From positions 5,421,705 to 5,485,704 of the forward strand of contig NZ_CP034072.1 of assembly GCF_003855255.1 (NCBI RefSeq): 64,000 bases of DNA. The letters are read 5' to 3'. Origin of the DNA: Mycolicibacterium nivoides (GTDB lineage Bacteria > Actinomycetota > Actinomycetes > Mycobacteriales > Mycobacteriaceae). The notes below the pieces were generated by a model. It made no database searches. It was given only the letters and a program-made list of their open reading frames with translations, and was not told where the DNA came from. Positions 7,881 through 17,164 of the stretch are shown here, in pieces. Every line of letters starts with the position of its first letter. Within the stretch, counting starts at the first letter, position 1. The translations under genes were made by a program, and so were the position numbers.

Positions 7881-8369
7881 ATGACACTAGCGACGCATTG
7901 GAACGAACTCATGCAGGCACATGAAATCGCGGCCCACCTGCCGACGGTGCGGATCGACGACCCCGTCTCGAAGGCCGTCCAGCTGATGGTGGTCAACCGG
8001 CTGCCGGGCCTGGTGGTCGTCGATGACGACGACCGCCCGGTGGCGGTGCTGCCGGGAACTCAGGTGTTGCGCCTGGCGATTCCCGAGTCCTACCAAGAGG
8101 ATCCGGCCCTGGTCCGCACGGTCGACGAGATTCACGCCGACCTGTTCTGGCACGGGCCGGGCAAACTCACGGTCGGTGACTGTCTTCCGGGGCCCGCGAC
8201 CAAGCCCGCGACCGTGACACCGGACGCGACGTTGTTGGAAATCGCCACCGTGATGGCCAACAAGCGCAGTCCGCTCATCGCCGTCGTCGACCGCAACGGC
8301 CGGCTCACCGGGGCCGTCACGCTCGAGCGGCTACTGACCAGCCTTGCGGTCGCCGGGCCCGGCGACTGA
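7881..8369 (+). CDS. CBS-domain pair protein
   Basis: 162 residues made of two CBS motifs: residues ~10-60 ([37 protein letters not shown]) and ~92-155 ([52 protein letters not shown]). CBS pairs form Bateman modules that bind adenine nucleotides and often gate transporters. The ATG at 7881 has AACGAGGA before it. The ArsB/NhaD-type transporter starts 12 bp downstream on the same strand, so this protein is probably its regulatory subunit. It is divergent from the sensor kinase. Confidence 0.85.
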   Translation: MTLATHWNELMQAHEIAAHLPTVRIDDPVSKAVQLMVVNRLPGLVVVDDDDRPVAVLPGTQVLRLAIPESYQEDPALVRTVDEIHADLFWHGPGKLTVGDCLPGPATKPATVTPDATLLEIATVMANKRSPLIAVVDRNGRLTGAVTLERLLTSLAVAGPGD

Positions 8370-8381
8370 TCGCTCAGGCCC

Positions 8382-9698
8382 GTGCTCGCTACTGGCCTAC
8401 TTCCCGTCGCTTCGCTCGCCCCATACCTGGCGCTGACGATCTTCGTCGTCGCCTTCTGGTTCATCGCCACCGAGCGAGCCGACAAGGTCAAGACCGTCCT
8501 GGTCGCCGCCGGCCTGATGGCCCTGCTCGGGTTGATCCCCGGCGCCGAGGTGTTCCACTCCGAGCACCAGGGCATCGACTGGAACGTCATCTTCCTGCTG
8601 CTCGGGATGATGGTGATCGTCGGCGTCATCAAGCAGACCGGGCTCTTCGATTTCCTGGCGATCTGGGCCGCCAAGCGCTCCCGCGGCAATCCGTTCCGGC
8701 TGATGGTCATGCTGATGGCGATCACCGCCTTCGCCTCACCGGTGCTCGACAACGTGACCATCATCCTACTGATCGCCCCGGTGACCCTGGTGATCTGCGA
8801 CCGGCTGCGTATCCCGCCGCAGCCCTATCTGATCGCCGAGGTGCTGGCCTCCAACATCGGCGGCGCCGCCACCCTGATCGGAGATCCGCCGAACATCATC
8901 ATCGGCAGTCGCGCCGGCCTGACCTTCAACGACTTCCTGATCCACATGGCACCAGTCGTGATCATCATTTTCGCGCTGTTCGTTCTGTTCACCCGGGTGC
9001 TGTTCCACCGGGACCTGCGTGCCGACCAGATGCAGATCGACGAGGTGATGGCCCTGCAGGAACGACGAGCCATCAAGGACAAGCGTCTGCTGATCCGCTC
9101 GCTTCTGGTGCTCAACGTGGTGATCGTCGGGTTCGCGCTGCATTCGGTGTTGCACGTGGCGCCGTCGATCGTCGCGCTGCTGGGTGCCGGGGCGATGCTG
9201 CTGGTCACCGACATCGATGTGGCCGAGGTGCTGCCTGAGGTCGAGTGGCCCACCTTGGTGTTCTTCATGGGGCTGTTCGTCATGGTCGCCGGGTTGGTCC
9301 ACACCGGTGTCATCGGTGCGCTCGGGTCGGTGGCCGAGTCAGCGTTCGGCGACAACTGGTTCGGGGCGGCGACGGCGCTGCTGTTCGGTTCGGCGATCGT
9401 CGGCGCATTCGTCGACAACATTCCCTACACCGCGACGATGACGCCGGTGGTGGAGGACATGGTGGCTCAAGTACCGGAGGCGCAGACGGGCCAGGCGCTG
9501 TGGTGGGCGTTCGCGCTCGGCGCCTGTTTCAGCGGCAACGGCACTGCCATCGCGGCCAGCGCCAACGTGGTGGCCATCGGCATCGCCAAGCGGGCCGGGC
9601 ATCCGATCAGCTTCTGGCGGTTCACCCGGTACGGCCTCGTGGTCACCGCGCTCAGTACCGCCCTGGCCTGGGTGTACGTCTGGCTGCGGTACTTCTGA
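8382..9698 (+). CDS. ArsB/NhaD (SLC13-like) ion transporter permease
   Basis: 438 residues from GTG 8382. It has 11-12 hydrophobic segments and family signatures in each half: NVIFLLLGMMVIVGVIKQTG, SPVLDNVTIILLIAPV, NIGGAATLIGDPPNIIIG, and in the second half VDNIPYTATMTPVV and CFSGNGTAIAASANVV. These match the ArsB/NhaD/CitM ion-transporter superfamily, in which the paired re-entrant DN and NG motifs form the substrate site. The substrate cannot be told: arsenite, Na+/H+ exchange and organic anions are all known in the group. No arsR, arsC or arsA gene is nearby, arguing against a dedicated arsenic operon. The upstream CBS gene is probably its regulator. A palindromic repeat follows the stop codon. 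Confidence 0.85.
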   Translation: MLATGLLPVASLAPYLALTIFVVAFWFIATERADKVKTVLVAAGLMALLGLIPGAEVFHSEHQGIDWNVIFLLLGMMVIVGVIKQTGLFDFLAIWAAKRSRGNPFRLMVMLMAITAFASPVLDNVTIILLIAPVTLVICDRLRIPPQPYLIAEVLASNIGGAATLIGDPPNIIIGSRAGLTFNDFLIHMAPVVIIIFALFVLFTRVLFHRDLRADQMQIDEVMALQERRAIKDKRLLIRSLLVLNVVIVGFALHSVLHVAPSIVALLGAGAMLLVTDIDVAEVLPEVEWPTLVFFMGLFVMVAGLVHTGVIGALGSVAESAFGDNWFGAATALLFGSAIVGAFVDNIPYTATMTPVVEDMVAQVPEAQTGQALWWAFALGACFSGNGTAIAASANVVAIGIAKRAGHPISFWRFTRYGLVVTALSTALAWVYVWLRYF

Positions 9699-9710
9699 GG
9701 CACGCTTCCG

Positions 9711-9768
9711 CCGAGGCTGTACTGAGGGACGACATCACGCCGATTTCTGTCCCTCAGTACAGTCTCGG
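9711..9768. repeat. Palindromic repeat copy 1 (20-bp arms, 18-nt loop)
   Basis: The left arm at 9711-9730 (CCGAGGCTGTACTGAGGGAC) pairs with the right arm at 9749-9768, with a single G-T wobble in 20 positions; the loop is 9731-9748. A second copy at 10638-10695 has identical loop and right arm and two changes in the left arm, so 56 of 58 positions agree. The right arm encodes the C-terminal residues of the DUF559 gene. The hairpin could act as a bidirectional terminator between convergent genes, but it lacks a T-tract. Confidence 0.85.
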
Positions 9769-10604
9769 TGCCAGCCGCGGCCGCGCAGCGCGCGTTCGAC
9801 ACGGGCGAGGACCTCCGCGATGTTGTCCTCGGCGATCACGCGGATGACGATCCACCCCATGGCCTCCAACTTGCGCAGGGTCTTCTGGTCCTGCACATAA
9901 CGTTTGCGATCTGACTGGTGGAAGATGCCGTCGTAGTTGACGCCGACTTTGAACCGTTCCCAGCCCATGTCCAAGATCCCGACGATGCGGCCGCGTCCCT
10001 CGATCACCATGATCTGGGTTTCATCGGGTGGCATTCCGGCGTCCGTCAGTCGCAGGCGCAGCCAGGTCTCCCGCGGCGAATCGGCGCCCCTGTCGACCAG
10101 TGGCAGCGCGGCCTTTAACGCTCGAATCCCCCGGACACCCGGGTAGCGCGCGATCAGCGGGGTGACGTCGTCGACGGTGACCCGCAGGGTCCAGGCCAGT
10201 GCATCGATCCGTGCGACAGCCTCGTCGCGAGGGTGGTGACGCCCTAGGTCGAACACGGTGCGCGCCGGGGTGGTGACCGGCAGGCCCACGACCCGTTTGA
10301 TCTCGTCGTCGGAAAGGGTCTCGTTGCGAACGACCAAACCCGCCGGCGGTCGAGTGTTGTTCCAGATGAGTTCGATTGGGATATCGGAGTCCACATACGC
10401 TGCCCCGTGCAGTGCCGACGCGGCGACGCCGGCAATCACCGCCCGGCGGCCCGACCACAGCCACGCACCGATTGTCCGGTCGCGCAGTGTCGGTTCCCCG
10501 CGTACATAGACGTCCGGGAACAGCCGCTGGTAGTGGCGCCGAAGTTCGTTGCGCGTAACGAGCTGCGTGGCCAAAGCCTCACTACCGACCAACACCCCAC
10601 TCAC
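9735..10604 (-). CDS. DUF559/AbiEi-like protein with Vsr-like nuclease domain
   Basis: 289 residues from GTG 10604, chosen to leave about six residues before GSEALATQLVTRNELRRHY, the usual opening of this mycobacterial family. The N-terminal half is AbiEi-like (LFPDVYVRGEPTLRDR, AVIAGVAASALHG, PARTVFDLGR). The C-terminal ~100 residues are DUF559, a Vsr/PD-(D/E)xK-like fold: ILDMGWERFKVGVNYDG, then a terminal helix after GWIVIRVIAEDN. Such proteins are suspected nucleases or phage-defence/toxin components; activity is unproven. The gene is bracketed by two direct copies of a 58-bp palindrome, and its stop lies in copy 1. Starts at 10625 or 10595 are possible. Confidence 0.75.
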   Translation of the reverse strand: MSGVLVGSEALATQLVTRNELRRHYQRLFPDVYVRGEPTLRDRTIGAWLWSGRRAVIAGVAASALHGAAYVDSDIPIELIWNNTRPPAGLVVRNETLSDDEIKRVVGLPVTTPARTVFDLGRHHPRDEAVARIDALAWTLRVTVDDVTPLIARYPGVRGIRALKAALPLVDRGADSPRETWLRLRLTDAGMPPDETQIMVIEGRGRIVGILDMGWERFKVGVNYDGIFHQSDRKRYVQDQKTLRKLEAMGWIVIRVIAEDNIAEVLARVERALRGRGWHRDCTEGQKSA

Positions 10605-10637
10605 GGCCCAATGTTGGCATGCCACACCGACACAACA

Positions 10638-10695
10638 CCGAAGCTGTAATGAGGGACGACATCACGCCGATTTCTGTCCCTCAGTACAGTCTCGG
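10638..10695. repeat. Palindromic repeat copy 2
   Basis: Same orientation as copy 1. Left arm 10638-10657, loop 10658-10675 (identical to copy 1), right arm 10676-10695 (identical). Two left-arm changes weaken the stem here, which suggests that the copy under less constraint is decaying. It sits between the start of the DUF559 gene and the end of the flavin monooxygenase gene, 927 bp from copy 1. Duplication of a terminator and insertion of a small mobile unit both fit. Confidence 0.85.
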
Positions 10696-10739
10696 TGCCT
10701 ACGCGCCGGCGGGCGCTCGATGCCAGCGCGCCAGCGCGC

Positions 10740-12164
10740 CTAGCCCGCAGCGGACATCCAGTGCGCGATCGCCGCACGCACCTCGGCCGCATGCGGCAAC
10801 CGCTCGCTGGCCCAGGCCACATAGCCGTCCGGCCGGACCAGCACCGCATCGGGAAGTTCGGGGCGGTTGTCGATCGCCTGCACCACATCGCAGCCGGCGA
10901 CGTCGACCGGTTCAGCCGTGACGAGAACGAACTTGCCGGCGCGCAACAACTCGTAGAGCCGGGTCCCCCCGCAGTCCACATCGGCCATCCGGCGTCCGAC
11001 CAACCAGTCCTCGTCCTTCGACCGTGGATAGGCGATGCCGATACCGCTGAGCCGTTCGGCCACAAACCGTCGGGCACGAGGTATCCGCAACACCGTCCCC
11101 AGCGCGAGCACCCGCAGCCGGCGCGACGCAGCCGAACTCAGCACGATCTGGTTGAACGCATCGGTCAACCGGAGCACGCCGGCGCCGACAGGATGGCGCT
11201 CGCGTTCGTAACTGTCCAGCAGCCACGACGGCGCCTGCCCGTGGACCGCCAACGCCAGCTTCCAGCCCAGGTTGAACGCGTCACCGAGCCCGGTGTTCAT
11301 GCCCTGCCCGCCCAGCGGGGAATGCACGTGCGCGGCGTCGCCGGCCAGGAACACCCGGCCCGACCGGTAGTGCCGGGCCTGGCGCCGCTCGCTGAGGAAG
11401 CGCGAACTCCACCGCATATCGCTCATGCCGAAGTCATCGCCGGCGATGCGGTGGAACGCGTCGCGCATCTCGTCGAGCGTCACCGGCTCTTCCAGCGGCG
11501 CCCGCTCGCGCAGCCGGTCCCACGCGATGGCGCGGAACCAGCCGTCGCCGAACGGCACGAACAACACCACGCCCTCGGTCCCGGTCCGGGCGAACAGCGT
11601 CTCCGCGGGCGGCGTGGCCAGCCGGACGTCGGACAGCAGGATGTGTGTCTCGTACTGTTTGCCGACGAAGTCGATCCCGACCAGTCGTCGCACCGCGCTG
11701 TGGGCGCCGTCGCAGCCGACCACGTACTCGGCGCCGAGGCTCTCGCCGCCCGCCAGCTCGACGGTGACTTCCTGGCCGTCCTGACGCAACCCCACCACCT
11801 CGGCGCCGCGACGCACCTGCACGCCCAGTTCGGCGGCCCTGGCCTCGAGCACGTGCTCGGTGCCGCTCTGCGGAACGATCAGCACCATCCCGAACCGGGT
11901 CGGCAGCTCCCGCAGATTCAGGGTGGCCCCGCCGGGCGGCGCCACCTCGTGCACCTCGATTCCGCGGCTCAGCAACCGATCGACCAGCCCGCGGCCGTCG
12001 AGCAGTTCCAGGGTCCGCGCATGCACCGCAAAAGCCCGGGTGATGTTCGGCGTAGAGGTGCGTTCCTCCAGCACCGTGACCGGCGCTCCGCCGAGCGCAA
12101 GCTCACACGCCAGCATCAATCCGGTCGGACCGGCGCCGACCACCACGACCTCGCCGGGGGCCAT
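10740..12164 (-). CDS. FAD-dependent aromatic-type monooxygenase (PHBH fold)
   Basis: 474 residues. N-terminal Rossmann motif VVVVGAGPTGLMLACELAL followed by the acidic VLEER; the DG motif GCDGAHSAVRRLVG (~residue 161); and the GD motif FLAGDAAHVHSPLGGQGMNT (~273) completing the FAD and NADPH site. The C-terminal ~100 residues have the thioredoxin-like tail seen in phenol/pentachlorophenol/rifampicin hydroxylases. It should hydroxylate an aromatic or polyketide-type substrate with NAD(P)H and O2; specificity is unknown, and antibiotic inactivation is possible. It is monocistronic, divergent from the Mrp operon and upstream of the repeat-flanked DUF559 gene. Confidence 0.88.
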   Translation of the reverse strand: MAPGEVVVVGAGPTGLMLACELALGGAPVTVLEERTSTPNITRAFAVHARTLELLDGRGLVDRLLSRGIEVHEVAPPGGATLNLRELPTRFGMVLIVPQSGTEHVLEARAAELGVQVRRGAEVVGLRQDGQEVTVELAGGESLGAEYVVGCDGAHSAVRRLVGIDFVGKQYETHILLSDVRLATPPAETLFARTGTEGVVLFVPFGDGWFRAIAWDRLRERAPLEEPVTLDEMRDAFHRIAGDDFGMSDMRWSSRFLSERRQARHYRSGRVFLAGDAAHVHSPLGGQGMNTGLGDAFNLGWKLALAVHGQAPSWLLDSYERERHPVGAGVLRLTDAFNQIVLSSAASRRLRVLALGTVLRIPRARRFVAERLSGIGIAYPRSKDEDWLVGRRMADVDCGGTRLYELLRAGKFVLVTAEPVDVAGCDVVQAIDNRPELPDAVLVRPDGYVAWASERLPHAAEVRAAIAHWMSAAG

Positions 12165-12261
12165 CAGCCGATGCTAGCGATGACCCGCCACGTAGACTGC
12201 GTGTTAACCCAAAGCCCTAGCCATAAGGCTGACACCCCGACCCCAACCCGATCGGAGTGCC

Positions 12262-15114
12262 ATGCTCGCCGTTCTGCTCGCCCACGCGGTCGCCACCGCG
12301 CTGGCGCCGCTTCTGGTGGCCAAATGGGGCCGGCGAGCGTTCTATCCGTTGGCCTTGGTGCCGCTCGGCTCCCTGGTCTGGGTCGGCCTGAACTGGCCGA
12401 GCCACGACCGCGTCCCGACCCTCAGCATCCCGTGGGTGCACGAGCTGTCGATGGACATCACGCTGCGGTTCGACTCGCTCGCGGCCATCATGAGTGTGCT
12501 GGTGCTGGCCATCGGTGCTCTCGTCCTCTTCTATTGCGGCGAGTACTTCCACCACCACGACGGCAAGATCGAGAAGCGGCTGCCCAGCTTCGCGGCCGAG
12601 CTCGTCGCCTTCTCCGGGTCCATGTTCGGCCTGGTGGTCAGCGACAACATGCTGGTTCTCTACATCTTCTGGGAAACCACCACGGTGTTGTCCTTCCTGC
12701 TGGTCGGCCACTACGCCGAGCGGGCCACCAGCCGGCGGGCGGCCACCCAGGCATTGCTGGTGACCACGTTCGGCGGCCTGGCGATGCTGGTCGGCATCAT
12801 CGTGCTGGGCAACCTGTCGGGCACCTATCTGCTCTCGGAGTTGATCGCCTCTCCGCCGGGAGGCGCGGCGGCCGCGATCGGGGTGGCGCTGATCCTCGTC
12901 GGCGCATTGTCGAAGTCGGCAATCGTGCCGATGCACTTCTGGCTGCCGGGCGCGATGGCCGCGCCCACTCCCGTCAGCGCGTATCTGCATGCCGCGGCGA
13001 TGGTCAAGGCCGGTGTCTATCTGGTGGCCCGGATGGCGCCGGGCTTCGCCGACACTTCGCTGTGGCGGCCGATGGTCGTCGGGCTGGGGTTGCTCACGAT
13101 GCTGTTGGCCGGCTGGCGCGCAGTCCGTGAATATGACCTGAAGTTGATCCTGGCCTTCGGCACGGTCAGCCAGCTCGGCCTGATCACCGTCATGGTCGGC
13201 ACCGGCGGCAGCGACATGATGCTGGCCGGGCTGGCCATGCTGTGCGCGCACGCGATGTTCAAGGCCGCGTTGTTCATGGTGGTCGGCATCATCGACCACA
13301 CCACCGGCACCCGCGACATCCGGCGCCTCGCCGGTTTGGGGCGCCACTGCAAGCCCCTGTTGGTCATCGCCGCGTGCGCCACCGCGAGCATGGCCGCGCT
13401 GCCGCCGTTCTTCGGTTTCGTCGCCAAGGAAGCCGACCTTGAGACCGTGCTGCACAGCCCGGCGCTCGGCTCCGCGGCTCCATGGGTGCTGACCGGCATC
13501 GTGGTGGGCTCGGTGTTCACCACCATCTACAGCCTGCGCTTCATGTGGGGCGCGTTCGCCGACAAGGGGCTGCCGAAACCGAGCACCCGGGTCGTTGAAA
13601 TGCACCGCCCTTCAACCACTTTCCTGACCGCGCCGGCGATCCTCGCCGCGGCCGGCCTGGCCTTCGGGTTGTGGCCCGCCGGGATGGACGCGGTGCTCGA
13701 CGAATACGCCAACACCATGCCCGGCGGATCCGGCTACCACCTGGCCCTGTGGCACGGGTTCGGCCTGCCGCTGCTGCTGTCGGTGGTGGTGCTGGCCGTC
13801 GGCACCGTGGTGTTCTTCGGCCGGAACCGCCTGCCTCGCACCCGGTTCGCCTATCAGCCGCTGGGCAACGCCGACCGCATGTACGACGCGGTGATCCGCG
13901 GCCTTGATGTCACCTCGGTGCGCCTGACCGGCGAGACCCAGCGCGGCTCGCTGCCGGCCACCCAGTCGGTGATCCTGTCGACGCTGGTGGTGCTGCCCAT
14001 CGTGATGCTGGCGCTGGGCGCCCGGGACCGCCCGGATTTCGCGTTGTGGGATTCCCCGCTGCAGGTGGTGGTCGGGTTGTTGATGCTGGCCGCCGCGATC
14101 GGCGCGACGGTGATGCGTAACCGTCTGGCCGCGGTGCTGCTGGTCGGGGTGACCGGTTATGGCTGCGGTGCGATCTTCGCCTTCCACGGCGCGCCCGATC
14201 TGGCGTTGACCCAATTCCTGGTCGAGACACTGGTTTTGGTGATCTTCGTGCTGGTTCTCCGGATCCTGCCGGCCGAGGCCGATGCCACCAACATCAACCG
14301 CCACCGGCTGCCGCGCGCCGCCCTGGCGCTGGCGGTGGGCGCCGCGGTCACGACGCTCGCGGTCTTCGCGATGGCCGCACGCAACGGGGTGGGCATCGCC
14401 GAGCTGATCCCCGACGCCGCCTACTACCGCGGTCACGGCGCCAACGCGGTCAACGTGCTGCTGGTCGACATTCGCGCCTGGGACACCATGGGTGAGGTCA
14501 TGGTGTTGCTGGTGGCCGCGACGGGTGTGGCATCGCTGGTGTTCCGGAACCGGCGATTCGGTGCAGCGCCCCGCGTCAGCACGGCCGTCGGCCAGCCCGA
14601 CATCGGTCCCATCGGGGCGTACAGCCCGGCCGTCGGCGACGTCACCTGGCTGCGCGGCAGTGAGCTGCGCGACCCGCGACACCGCTCCCTGGTGCTGGAG
14701 GTGGCGACCCGCGTCATCTTCCCGCTCATCATGGTCCTCTCGGCGTACTTCTTCTTCGCCGGCCACAACACCCCCGGCGGCGGCTTCGCCGGCGGGTTGA
14801 CCGCGGGCCTGGCCCTCGTGCTCCGATACCTGGCCGGCGGCCGCTACGAGCTCGGCGAGACGCTGCCGCTCGACGCGGGCAAGATCCTCGGCACCGGTCT
14901 GGGCCTCTCGGCGGGAACGGCGGTCGCGTCAATCCTGTTGGGAGCGCCCGCATTGTCCTCAGCCGTTCTGCAATTCGACGTTCCGGTACTCGGTTCGGTC
15001 AAGATGGTGACCGCATTGTTCTTCGACTTGGGGGTGTATCTCATCGTTGTCGGTTTGGTGCTCGACATCTTGCGCAGCCTCGGCGCCCGCGTGGATGCGG
15101 AGCTGGCCCGATGA
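12262..15114 (+). CDS. mrpA: Mrp-type Na+/H+ antiporter subunit A fused to subunit B
   Basis: 950 residues, longer than an ordinary MrpA (~800). Residues ~1-770 are MrpA: a NuoL/ND5-like antiporter module (LYIFWETTTVLSFLLVGHY, SKSAIVPMHFWLPGAMAAPT with the conserved Lys and His, AAAMVKAGVYL), and then the MrpA-specific C-terminal part. From ~810 on is a complete MrpB domain (RVIFPLIMVLSAYFFFAGHN, then PGGGFAGGLTAGLALVLRYL). The complex couples proton entry to Na+ extrusion for pH and salt homeostasis. It is first in an A/B-C-D-E-F-G operon; the next gene starts by ATGA overlap. It is divergent from the monooxygenase, with 97 bp between. Confidence 0.93.
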   Translation: MLAVLLAHAVATALAPLLVAKWGRRAFYPLALVPLGSLVWVGLNWPSHDRVPTLSIPWVHELSMDITLRFDSLAAIMSVLVLAIGALVLFYCGEYFHHHDGKIEKRLPSFAAELVAFSGSMFGLVVSDNMLVLYIFWETTTVLSFLLVGHYAERATSRRAATQALLVTTFGGLAMLVGIIVLGNLSGTYLLSELIASPPGGAAAAIGVALILVGALSKSAIVPMHFWLPGAMAAPTPVSAYLHAAAMVKAGVYLVARMAPGFADTSLWRPMVVGLGLLTMLLAGWRAVREYDLKLILAFGTVSQLGLITVMVGTGGSDMMLAGLAMLCAHAMFKAALFMVVGIIDHTTGTRDIRRLAGLGRHCKPLLVIAACATASMAALPPFFGFVAKEADLETVLHSPALGSAAPWVLTGIVVGSVFTTIYSLRFMWGAFADKGLPKPSTRVVEMHRPSTTFLTAPAILAAAGLAFGLWPAGMDAVLDEYANTMPGGSGYHLALWHGFGLPLLLSVVVLAVGTVVFFGRNRLPRTRFAYQPLGNADRMYDAVIRGLDVTSVRLTGETQRGSLPATQSVILSTLVVLPIVMLALGARDRPDFALWDSPLQVVVGLLMLAAAIGATVMRNRLAAVLLVGVTGYGCGAIFAFHGAPDLALTQFLVETLVLVIFVLVLRILPAEADATNINRHRLPRAALALAVGAAVTTLAVFAMAARNGVGIAELIPDAAYYRGHGANAVNVLLVDIRAWDTMGEVMVLLVAATGVASLVFRNRRFGAAPRVSTAVGQPDIGPIGAYSPAVGDVTWLRGSELRDPRHRSLVLEVATRVIFPLIMVLSAYFFFAGHNTPGGGFAGGLTAGLALVLRYLAGGRYELGETLPLDAGKILGTGLGLSAGTAVASILLGAPALSSAVLQFDVPVLGSVKMVTALFFDLGVYLIVVGLVLDILRSLGARVDAELAR

Positions 15115-15569
15115 CGACATTCCTGGTCCCGCTGATCATCATCGGCGGGCTCACCAGCACCGGCGTGTACCTGCTGCTCGAACGCAACCTGACCCGGATG
15201 TTGTTGGGGTTGTTGCTGATCGGCAACGCGGTCAACCTGTTGATCCTGACTGTCGGCGGCAAGTCGGGCAATCCACCGATCCGCGGGCGCACCAGCAACG
15301 GCGCCACCACTGACGCCGATCCGCTGGCCCAGGGCATGATCCTCACCGCGATCGTGATCAGCATGGGGCTGGCGGCATTCGTACTGGCACTGGCCTACCG
15401 CTCGTATCGACTGACCACGGTCGAAGAGGTCAGCAACGATCCCGAGGACACCCGGGTTTCGCAGCGGTCGGGCACTGACGAGGAAGTCATTCCGCCACCC
15501 GACCCCAACCGCGACACCGACGCGCCCGACGAACTCGATGCGCTGCCGGGATTCGAGGGGTCGAAGTGA
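15111..15569 (+). CDS. mrpC: Mrp antiporter subunit C
   Basis: 152 residues. NuoK/ND4L-like: three membrane segments (LVPLIIIGGLTSTGVYLLLE; RMLLGLLLIGNAVNLLIL; MILTAIVISMGLAAFVLALAYR) and the typical DPLAQGMILTAIVI motif. The acidic C-terminal tail (~residues 105-152, rich in Asp, Glu and Pro) is longer than in Bacillus MrpC and is presumably cytoplasmic. It overlaps the mrpA stop by ATGA (15111-15114) and is itself overlapped by mrpD, so translation is coupled throughout. Confidence 0.92.
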   Translation: MTTFLVPLIIIGGLTSTGVYLLLERNLTRMLLGLLLIGNAVNLLILTVGGKSGNPPIRGRTSNGATTDADPLAQGMILTAIVISMGLAAFVLALAYRSYRLTTVEEVSNDPEDTRVSQRSGTDEEVIPPPDPNRDTDAPDELDALPGFEGSK

Positions 15570-17164
15570 CGGCCCAGGCCCTGATCCCGTTGCCGGTGCT
15601 GATCCCGGCACTCGCCGCGGCCGCGACGCTCGTGGCCGGACGCCGTCCCCAGTTGCAACGACTCATCACCCAGTTCGCACTGACGGCCGTGGTCGTGGTG
15701 TGCGCGGCGCTGGTGTACCTGGCCGACCGGGACGGCACCCTGGTGCTGCACGTCGGCGGCTGGGGCCAGAGCGTTCCCGGCATGGGGCCGCTGGGCATCA
15801 CCCTGGTGGTAGACCGGCTTTCGGCACTCATGCTCGTGGTGTCGGCCATCGTGTTGCTGGCGGTGGTCGCGTACGCCATCGGGCAGGGTATCCGCGACGG
15901 CGACCAACGCCAGCCGGTGTCGATCTTCCTGCCCACCTATCTGGTGCTGTCGGCCGGCGTGTGCACCGCGTTCCTGGCGGGTGACCTGTTCAATCTGTTC
16001 GTCGGCTTCGAGGTTCTGCTGGCCGCGAGCTTCGTCCTGCTGACCATCGGCGCCAGCGAGGACCGCGTCCGAGCGGGCATCTCCTACGTGCTGGTGTCGA
16101 TGGTGTCGTCGCTGATCTTCCTGATCGGCATCGCGCTGGTGTACGCGGCGACCGGGACACTGAACATGGCCGAGCTGGCGTTACGCCTCGACGACATCCC
16201 GTCGGGCACCCGCACCGCGCTGTTCGCGGTGCTGCTGGTGGCGTTCGGCATCAAGGCCGCGGTGTTCCCGCTGTCGACGTGGCTGCCCGACTCCTACCCC
16301 ACCGCGCCCGCGCCGGTCACCGCGGTGTTCGCCGGCTTGCTGACGAAAGTCGGTGTTTACGCGATCATCCGGGCCCATTCGCTGCTGTTCCCGGGTGGCG
16401 AGCTGGACAACGTCCTGCTGGTGGCGGGCCTGCTCACCATGGTCATCGGCATCCTCGGTGCGATCGCCCAGAGCGACATCAAACGACTGTTGTCCTTCAC
16501 GCTCGTCAGCCACATCGGCTACATGGTGTTCGGTGTCGCACTGGCCAGCCAGCTCGGCATGTCCGGCGCGATCTACTACGTGGCCCACCACATCGTCGTG
16601 CAGACAACGTTGTTCTTGGTCGTCGGTCTGATCGAGCGGCAGGCCGGGGCGTCAACCTTGCAGCGACTGGGAGGCCTGGCCGCGGCAAGCCCGGTGCTGG
16701 CGTTCGTGTTCGTCGTGCCCGCGCTCAACCTCGGTGGTATCCCGCCCTTCTCGGGCTTCATCGGCAAGGTTGCGCTGCTGGAGGCGGGCGCCCAGAACGG
16801 TTCGGCACTGGCTTGGATCCTGGTGGCCGGCAGTGTGGTCACCAGCCTGCTGACGCTCTACGTGGTGGCACGGGTGTGGACGAAGGCGTTCTGGCGGGCC
16901 CGTGCCGACGCACCCGAGGGGCACCTGGCCGGGTCGGCACCGGCGGTGCTGCTCGACGACATCGAGGACATCGAGTTCGCCGACCGCGACAGTGTGGGAC
17001 GCATGCCGATGGGAATGTTGGCTCCGACAGGCGTTTTGATCGCTGTCGGGCTGGCGTTGACGGTGGCGGCCGGGCCGATCTTCTCCTACAGCGAGCGCGC
17101 GGCGGCCGAAGTGCTGGACCGTGGACAATACATCTCGGCGGTGCTCGGGGGTGATGAGCGATGA
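15566..17164 (+). CDS. mrpD: Mrp antiporter subunit D
   Basis: 532 residues from GTG 15566, which overlaps the mrpC stop. It is a NuoN/NuoM-like antiporter module of 14 or so membrane segments. Visible signatures are LFNLFVGFEVLLAASFVLLT with the conserved Glu, FGIKAAVFPLSTWLPDSYPT with the conserved Lys and Pro, and SDIKRLLSFTLVSHIGYM with the second Lys and His. These charged residues lie on the proton path in the Mrp and complex I families. The C-terminal insert (DDIEDIEFADRDSVGRMPMG) is a soluble loop before the last helix. The stop overlaps mrpE by ATGA. Confidence 0.93.
   Translation: MTAQALIPLPVLIPALAAAATLVAGRRPQLQRLITQFALTAVVVVCAALVYLADRDGTLVLHVGGWGQSVPGMGPLGITLVVDRLSALMLVVSAIVLLAVVAYAIGQGIRDGDQRQPVSIFLPTYLVLSAGVCTAFLAGDLFNLFVGFEVLLAASFVLLTIGASEDRVRAGISYVLVSMVSSLIFLIGIALVYAATGTLNMAELALRLDDIPSGTRTALFAVLLVAFGIKAAVFPLSTWLPDSYPTAPAPVTAVFAGLLTKVGVYAIIRAHSLLFPGGELDNVLLVAGLLTMVIGILGAIAQSDIKRLLSFTLVSHIGYMVFGVALASQLGMSGAIYYVAHHIVVQTTLFLVVGLIERQAGASTLQRLGGLAAASPVLAFVFVVPALNLGGIPPFSGFIGKVALLEAGAQNGSALAWILVAGSVVTSLLTLYVVARVWTKAFWRARADAPEGHLAGSAPAVLLDDIEDIEFADRDSVGRMPMGMLAPTGVLIAVGLALTVAAGPIFSYSERAAAEVLDRGQYISAVLGGDER

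Noticed and set aside
8382..9698. Arsenic resistance operon
   Set aside because: The permease belongs to the ArsB/NhaD superfamily, but no arsR, arsC or arsA accompanies it, and a CBS protein is the partner; substrate left open.
10695..13130. An 811-codon open frame on the plus strand opposite the flavin monooxygenase and into mrpA
   Set aside because: It is antisense to a gene with clear FAD motifs, and is rich in Arg, Pro, His and Gly as expected for a shadow frame in GC-rich DNA. No domain is visible.
12217..14766. Long His/Asp/Gln-rich open frames antisense to mrpA
   Set aside because: Composition is that of the reverse complement of a membrane protein gene; the plus-strand MrpA/B domains are unambiguous.
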